Part shown: piece by piece, positions 60,050 to 64,000 of the stretch
Numbering within the stretch: position 1 is the stretch's first letter
Layout: every line of letters starts with the position of its first letter
Origin: Pseudomonas putida
Lineage (GTDB): Bacteria; Pseudomonadota; Gammaproteobacteria; Pseudomonadales; Pseudomonadaceae
NCBI GenBank assembly: GCA_029953615.1
Contig: CP124529.1
Coordinates: 3,534,501-3,598,500, forward strand
Length of the DNA stretch: 64,000 nucleotides
Direction of reading: 5' to 3'
Translations under genes and position numbers: made by a program
The notes under the pieces: generated by a model
Database searches by the model: none
What the model saw: only the letters and a program-made list of their open reading frames with translations
What the model was told of the DNA's origin: nothing

Positions 60050-60071
60050 GGTCGCGGGGCCTGGAATGAAA

Positions 60072-60100
60072 ATCGGGTCTGGCGTGTTGCCAGACCCGAT
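60072..60100 (-). terminator. Terminator after dapD
   Basis: ATCGGGTCTGGC-GTGTT-GCCAGACCCGAT, perfect 12-base stem; on the minus strand followed by TTTTC. Lies between dapD and csdA. Confidence 0.88.
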
Positions 60101-60160
60101 CTTAACATTTCAAACGCTGAGAATCCGCTGTTCGCGAGCAAGCTCGCGTCTGCGGGGTTC

Positions 60161-61195
60161 TCAGTTGTGCGCGTGCAGCGCCTCGTTCAGCTCGATGGCT
60201 GACTTGTGGGTCTTGCACTCCACCGCGCCGTTCAGCGAGTTGCGGCGGAACAGCAGGTCGGTCTGGCCAGCCAGATCGCGAGCCTTGACCACTTTGACCA
60301 GCTGGTTGTTCTCGTCCAGCAGGTTCACCTTGGTACCGGCGGTGATGTACAGGCCGGCTTCGACGGTGTTGCGGTCGCCCAGCGGAATGCCGATACCGGC
60401 GTTGGCGCCGATCAGGCAGCCTTCACCAACCTTGATGACGATGTTGCCGCCACCGGACAGGGTGCCCATGGTCGAGCAGCCGCCGCCCAGGTCCGAGCCC
60501 TTGCCGACGAATACGCCAGCGGAAACGCGGCCTTCGATCATGCCCGGGCCTTCGGTGCCCGCGTTAAAGTTGACGAAGCCTTCGTGCATGATGGTGGTGC
60601 CTTCGCCAATGTAGGCGCCCAGGCGCACACGGGCGGTGTCGGCGATACGCACGCCGGCCGGGACCACGTAGTCGGTCATTTTCGGGAACTTGTCCACCGA
60701 GAATACTTCCAGCAGCTCGCCCTTCAGGCGCGCTTCCAGTTGCAGCTCAGCGAGTTCGGCCAGGTCGACCGCGCCCTGGTTGGTCCAGGCCACGTTCGGC
60801 AGCAGCGGGAAGATGCCGGCCAGGCTCACGCCGTGTGGCTTGACCAGGCGGTGCGACAGCAGGTGCAGCTTGAGGTAGGCCTCTGGGGTCGAGGTCAGCG
60901 CGGCGTCTTCGGCCAGCAGGGTAGCGACCAGCGGCTTGTGGCTTTCAGCCAGGCGGGTCAGCAGGGCGGCCTGGGCGGCATCCACACCTTTCACGGCTTC
61001 GGCCAGTTGCGCGGCTTGGGCGTTGCTGAAGGCGATGGCCTGGTTGCCACCTTGATAACCGAGAACAGGGGCTACTGCAGCGACCAGTTCGGCGCTCGGG
61101 TTGAGCAGCGGTTGTGCGTAGAACACTTCCAGCCAGGCGCCCTGGCGGTTCTGGGAGCCGACACCGAAGGCCAGGCTGAACAGGGTATTGGACAT
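60161..61195 (-). CDS. dapD: Tetrahydrodipicolinate N-succinyltransferase
   Basis: Uses succinyl-CoA in lysine/diaminopimelate synthesis. 344 residues, the length of the Pseudomonas type. C-terminal left-handed beta helix with hexapeptide-type stretches (VRLGAYIGEGTTIMHEGFVN, GIGIPLGDRNTVEAGLYITA). GAGG lies seven bases before the ATG at 61195. Starts 31 bases after the ArsC-like gene; probable operon. Confidence 0.95.
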   Translation of the reverse strand: MSNTLFSLAFGVGSQNRQGAWLEVFYAQPLLNPSAELVAAVAPVLGYQGGNQAIAFSNAQAAQLAEAVKGVDAAQAALLTRLAESHKPLVATLLAEDAALTSTPEAYLKLHLLSHRLVKPHGVSLAGIFPLLPNVAWTNQGAVDLAELAELQLEARLKGELLEVFSVDKFPKMTDYVVPAGVRIADTARVRLGAYIGEGTTIMHEGFVNFNAGTEGPGMIEGRVSAGVFVGKGSDLGGGCSTMGTLSGGGNIVIKVGEGCLIGANAGIGIPLGDRNTVEAGLYITAGTKVNLLDENNQLVKVVKARDLAGQTDLLFRRNSLNGAVECKTHKSAIELNEALHAHN

Positions 61196-61226
61196 GTGAT
61201 TACCTCGTGCGAAATAGGGGAGGGGC

Positions 61227-61574
61227 TCAGGCCAGGGCGGCGGCGTACAGGTCAGGCTTGAAGCCGACCAGGGTGCGCGCGCCAAGGTCGAGCACCGGGC
61301 GCTTGATCATCGACGGCTGGGCCAGCATCAGCTCGACGGCCTTGGCCTGGTCGAGGTCGGCCTTGCTGGCGTCGTCCAGCTTGCGGAAGGTGGTGCCGGC
61401 ACGGTTGAGGATGACTTCCCAGCCGTGTTCGTCGCACCAGCGGTTCAGGCTGTCACGGTCGATGCCTTGGGTCTTGTAGTCGTGGAATTCGTAGGCAATG
61501 GCCTGGTCTTCGAGCCAGGTACGTGCCTTTTTCATGGTGTCACAGGCTTTGATGCCGTAGAGCGTGTAGGTCAT
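61227..61574 (-). CDS. ArsC/Spx-family reductase-like protein (YffB-like)
   Basis: Thioredoxin-fold protein of 115 residues: TYTLYGIKACDTMKKARTWL with a single N-terminal Cys, and a conserved Arg-rich end (MIKRPVLDLG). In YffB-type members the Cys may act in redox or glutathione chemistry; arsenate reduction is not shown. Often sits next to dapD in Pseudomonas. Alternative start at 61583. Confidence 0.85.
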   Translation of the reverse strand: MTYTLYGIKACDTMKKARTWLEDQAIAYEFHDYKTQGIDRDSLNRWCDEHGWEVILNRAGTTFRKLDDASKADLDQAKAVELMLAQPSMIKRPVLDLGARTLVGFKPDLYAAALA

Positions 61575-61700
61575 TGTGTGCATTGGGGATCACAGGCGGC
61601 CCCAACCTCTCCGTTTTCCGATTTCAGTCGCGGGATTATGCGGGAACGATCCTCGCGGCGCCACGCCCCTGGTGCCCATGTTTACTGATCAAGGTATGTC

Positions 61701-61937
61701 TCAAGCGACCAGGCGCTGTACCGAACCGATGATCTCGTCACCGTGTTGCTGTTCAGCGGTGCGCAGATCGAAGGCGGTCTGCAGGTTGAGCCAGAACTCG
61801 GGGGTGGTGTCCAGGCAGATGGACAGGCGCAGCGCCATGTCGGCGGAAACACCGCCTGCTCGGTTGCCGCTCAATGCCTCGAGACGGTTGCCAGGTGGCG
61901 ACCGAAGGTCTCGCAGCTCTGTTGCGGCATCGAGCAT
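61701..61937 (-). pseudogene. HigA-like antitoxin remnant
   Basis: C-terminal half of a HigA-type antitoxin: GVSADMALRLSICLDTTPEF and WLNLQTAFDLRTAEQQHGDE match the family end, but the N-terminal helix-turn-helix is degenerate or absent, and no HigB toxin is present. Treated as a decayed module; an active small protein is not excluded. Confidence 0.7.
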
Positions 61938-62119
61938 GGCCAGTTTGCGTTCCGCAAGCCAACGTCAGTCACGTGCTGGGTATCAACATGTTACATATTC
62001 ATCCGCCACCTGCGACTATCGTGCAGCGGCCCCGAATCGCCCATCACCGCTAACATATTGTTTCAATGGCGATGTTTCGCCCTGTTGTCGTTTCTGGTTC
62101 ACAAAGGAAGCCTTACCGG

Positions 62120-63766
62120 ATGCAGTCCGCCTACACCGTCCTCATCCTGCTGACCCTGGTCAGCGTGTCGAAGCTGGTCGGCCGCATGATTCCGCTGCCC
62201 TTGCCGCTGGTGCAGATCGCCGCCGGCGCCTTGCTCGCATGGCCGACACTGGGCCTGCATGTGGCCCTGGACCCCGAGCTGTTCCTGTTCCTGTTCCTGC
62301 CGCCGTTGCTGTTCGCCGACGGCTGGCGCATTCCCAAGCGCGAGTTGTGGCGCATTCGTGGGCCGGTGGTAGCGCTGGCCGTGGGTCTGGTGCTGTTTAC
62401 CGTGGTCGGAGCCGGTTACTTCATTCACTGGCTGCTGCCGAGCATCCCGCTGCCGGTGGCCTTCGCCCTGGCTGCCGTGTTGTCGCCGACCGACGCCGTG
62501 GCGGTTTCGGCCATTACCCAGGACCGCCTGCCCACCCCGCTGATGCACATGCTCCAGGGCGAGGCCCTGATGAACGATGCCTCGGGCCTGGTGACCTTCA
62601 AGTTCGCCCTGGCAGCGGCGATCACCGGGGTATTCTCGCTGACCGACGCCAGCTTCAGCTTCGTGCTGGTCGCCCTGGGCGGCCTGGCCGTGGGCGTGGC
62701 CCTGAGCTGGCTGATCGGCCGCCTGCGGGCCTGGATGATCGCCCGCGGCTGGGACGACCCGGCTACCCACGTGGTATTCATGTTGCTGCTACCGTTTGCC
62801 GCCTACGTGCTGGCCGAGCGCCTGGGCGTGTCGGGCATCCTTTCGGCGGTGGCGGCCGGCATGATGCAGAGCTGGCTCGACCTGCTGCCACGGCAGACCA
62901 GCACGCGCCTGCTCAACCGCAGCGTGTGGTCGCTGCTGGAGTTCGCTTTCAACGGCCTGATCTTCCTGCTGCTGGGCCTGCAGCTGCCAGACATCATCAA
63001 GGCGGTGGTCAGCCACGAAGCGACTGTGTGGCCGACCCTGGCCTACCGCTGCCTGGATGTAGTGGCGATCTTTGCCGCGCTGATCTTGTTGCGGTTCATA
63101 TGGGTGCAGAGCATCTGGCGCTCGATCGGTGTGGTACGCCGCTGGCGCGGCAAGCCCGCGCTGGTGCTGATGCCGACGGCGCGTTCCTGCTGGTTGCTGA
63201 CCCTGGGGGGCGTGCGCGGTGCGGTCACCCTGGCCGGCGTGATGTCGATCCCGTTGCTGATCGGAGCAGGCAAGGCTTTTCCGGAGCGTGACTTGCTGAT
63301 CTTCATTGCGGCCGGGGTGATCCTGCTGTCGTTGATCAGCGCCTGTATCGCGCTGCCGATCTTGCTGCGCGGTATTACCAAAAGCCCGGACGAGCGGTTG
63401 CATCAGGAGGTGCAGGAAGCGTGGCGACGCACCGCCGAGGCGGCGATCCATGCGCTGGAGGCGGAGGAAGTGATCGACAGCAATGCGCCGCAGGACGCCG
63501 CGCAGGCAACCTTGGCGACCGAGCTGAAGGCGCGGCTGATGGCTGAGTATCGGGATGAACTGGATAGCTATAACGACAGTGCCGAGGCCAAGGCCCTGGC
63601 CGAGCAGATGGACTTGCTGGAGCGGCGTTTGCGCTTGCGGGCGCTGCGGGCGCAGCGGCTGGAACTGTATAACCTGCATCGCCAGCATCTGGTGGGTGAT
63701 GAAGTGGTGCGGCAGGTGCTGGGGGAGCTGGATATGAGTGAGGCGAACCTGGGTTCAGTCAAGTAG
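62120..63766 (+). CDS. CPA1-family Na+/H+ antiporter
   Basis: Inner-membrane antiporter of 548 residues with about 12 spans. The LSPTDAVAVSAI and GEALMNDASGLV segments carry the conserved acidic ion-binding residues of the NhaP/YjcE type. A long C-terminal cytoplasmic helix (about 430-548) is rich in Ala and Glu. AAAGGAAG precedes the ATG at 62120. No partner genes; ion specificity inferred. Confidence 0.9.
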   Translation: MQSAYTVLILLTLVSVSKLVGRMIPLPLPLVQIAAGALLAWPTLGLHVALDPELFLFLFLPPLLFADGWRIPKRELWRIRGPVVALAVGLVLFTVVGAGYFIHWLLPSIPLPVAFALAAVLSPTDAVAVSAITQDRLPTPLMHMLQGEALMNDASGLVTFKFALAAAITGVFSLTDASFSFVLVALGGLAVGVALSWLIGRLRAWMIARGWDDPATHVVFMLLLPFAAYVLAERLGVSGILSAVAAGMMQSWLDLLPRQTSTRLLNRSVWSLLEFAFNGLIFLLLGLQLPDIIKAVVSHEATVWPTLAYRCLDVVAIFAALILLRFIWVQSIWRSIGVVRRWRGKPALVLMPTARSCWLLTLGGVRGAVTLAGVMSIPLLIGAGKAFPERDLLIFIAAGVILLSLISACIALPILLRGITKSPDERLHQEVQEAWRRTAEAAIHALEAEEVIDSNAPQDAAQATLATELKARLMAEYRDELDSYNDSAEAKALAEQMDLLERRLRLRALRAQRLELYNLHRQHLVGDEVVRQVLGELDMSEANLGSVK

Positions 63767-63785
63767 GTCCCAGGGGCTGCTCTGC

Positions 63786-63872
63786 AGCCCTTCGCGGGCT
63801 TGCCCGCTCCCACAGGTACTGCGCCGCTTTCTCGGCTTGCGCTGTATCTGTGGGAGCGGGCAAGCCCGCGAA
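63786..63872. repeat. REP inverted pair
   Basis: TTCGCGGGCTTGCCCGCTCC and inverse between the convergent antiporter and dapC. Confidence 0.88.
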
Positions 63873-63880
63873 TCGGGCGA

Positions 63881-64000
63881 TCAGCGGGTTTGCAGGAATG
63901 CGCGAATCCGCTCCGCCGCCTCGATGCACTCGGCCAGCGGTGCAACCAGCGCCATGCGCACGCGGCCGGCGCCCGGGTTCAGGCCATCCACTTCACGCGA
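63881..64000 (-). CDS. dapC: Succinyldiaminopimelate transaminase, C-terminal end
   Basis: The window ends inside this minus-strand gene. The last 39 codons encode VDGLNPGAGRVRMALVAPLA and AAERIRAFLQTR then stop, matching the C-terminus of Pseudomonas DapC. Fits the nearby dapD of the same pathway. Only the 3' end is visible. Confidence 0.8.
   Translation of the reverse strand, partial: SREVDGLNPGAGRVRMALVAPLAECIEAAERIRAFLQTR

Noticed and set aside
61576..63291. Plus-strand frame overlapping the antiporter
   Set aside because: Out-of-frame shadow; Arg/Gly/Ala-rich product, while the antiporter frame has clear membrane motifs.

Overview
The window looks like a chromosome segment of a Pseudomonas of the P. 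putida group. GC is high, there are many copies of the short P. putida-type REP palindrome, and the gene neighbourhoods are typical of the genus: wspABCDEFR, prfB-lysS, ppc/adk/tsaB, plsB, dapE-ndvB, csdA-csdE with tcdA, and dapD. Species cannot be fixed from sequence alone. No tRNA, rRNA, CRISPR array, transposase or integrase gene was seen.

Layout. 0.2-2.2 kb: a small orphan ORF, an old yellow enzyme and a HicB-like orphan, separated by REP and long inverted repeats. 2.2-7.8 kb (minus): a polyamine operon, ydcSTUV-type ABC transporter plus aminobutyraldehyde dehydrogenase. 8-17.3 kb (plus): a DUF533 membrane protein, then the complete Wsp surface-sensing chemosensory operon ending in the diguanylate cyclase WspR. 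17.4-20.1 kb: prfB with its programmed +1 frameshift, then lysS. 20.2-24.2 kb: a TetR regulator, a lipoprotein, and a coupled trio (QEGLA/DUF1704 protein, alpha/beta hydrolase, small membrane protein). 24.3-26.2 kb (minus): an OmpA-domain lipoprotein, a DUF4398-like lipoprotein and a small conserved protein. 26.5-35.3 kb: ppc, adk, tsaB, a small conserved protein, DUF72, an isocitrate lyase-like enzyme, an extensin-like protein, an internally duplicated hypothetical protein and rsmJ.

35.5-48.3 kb is the most unusual part. A TetR gene and an RND efflux pair (membrane fusion protein plus pump) are separated by an apparent insertion. It holds a LuxR-family regulator whose receiver domain has lost its phosphorylation residues, and a giant type-I-secreted adhesin gene of about 6.4 kb with seven nearly identical 462-bp tandem repeats. 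No type I secretion genes accompany it. 48.4-64 kb: a DUF4197 protein, plsB, a cold-shock protein with a hairpin leader, a small hypothetical protein, rlmA, dapE, ndvB (GH17-GT2), tcdA, csdE, csdA, dapD, an ArsC/Spx-like protein, a HigA remnant, a CPA1 Na+/H+ antiporter and the 3' end of dapC.

Functional themes are surface and biofilm behaviour (Wsp, adhesin, NdvB glucan synthase), envelope lipid and lysine/peptidoglycan precursor synthesis (plsB, dapC, dapD, dapE), translation and tRNA modification (prfB, lysS, tsaB, tcdA, rsmJ, rlmA), and polyamine use.

Quality warning. At least seven reading frames or repeat units carry small insertions that break otherwise intact conserved genes: ydcT, ppc, the isocitrate lyase-like gene, ndvB, and three in the adhesin. 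All are insertions and one hits the central-metabolism gene ppc, so residual sequencing error is the simplest explanation. These genes are annotated here as full-length with the break noted.
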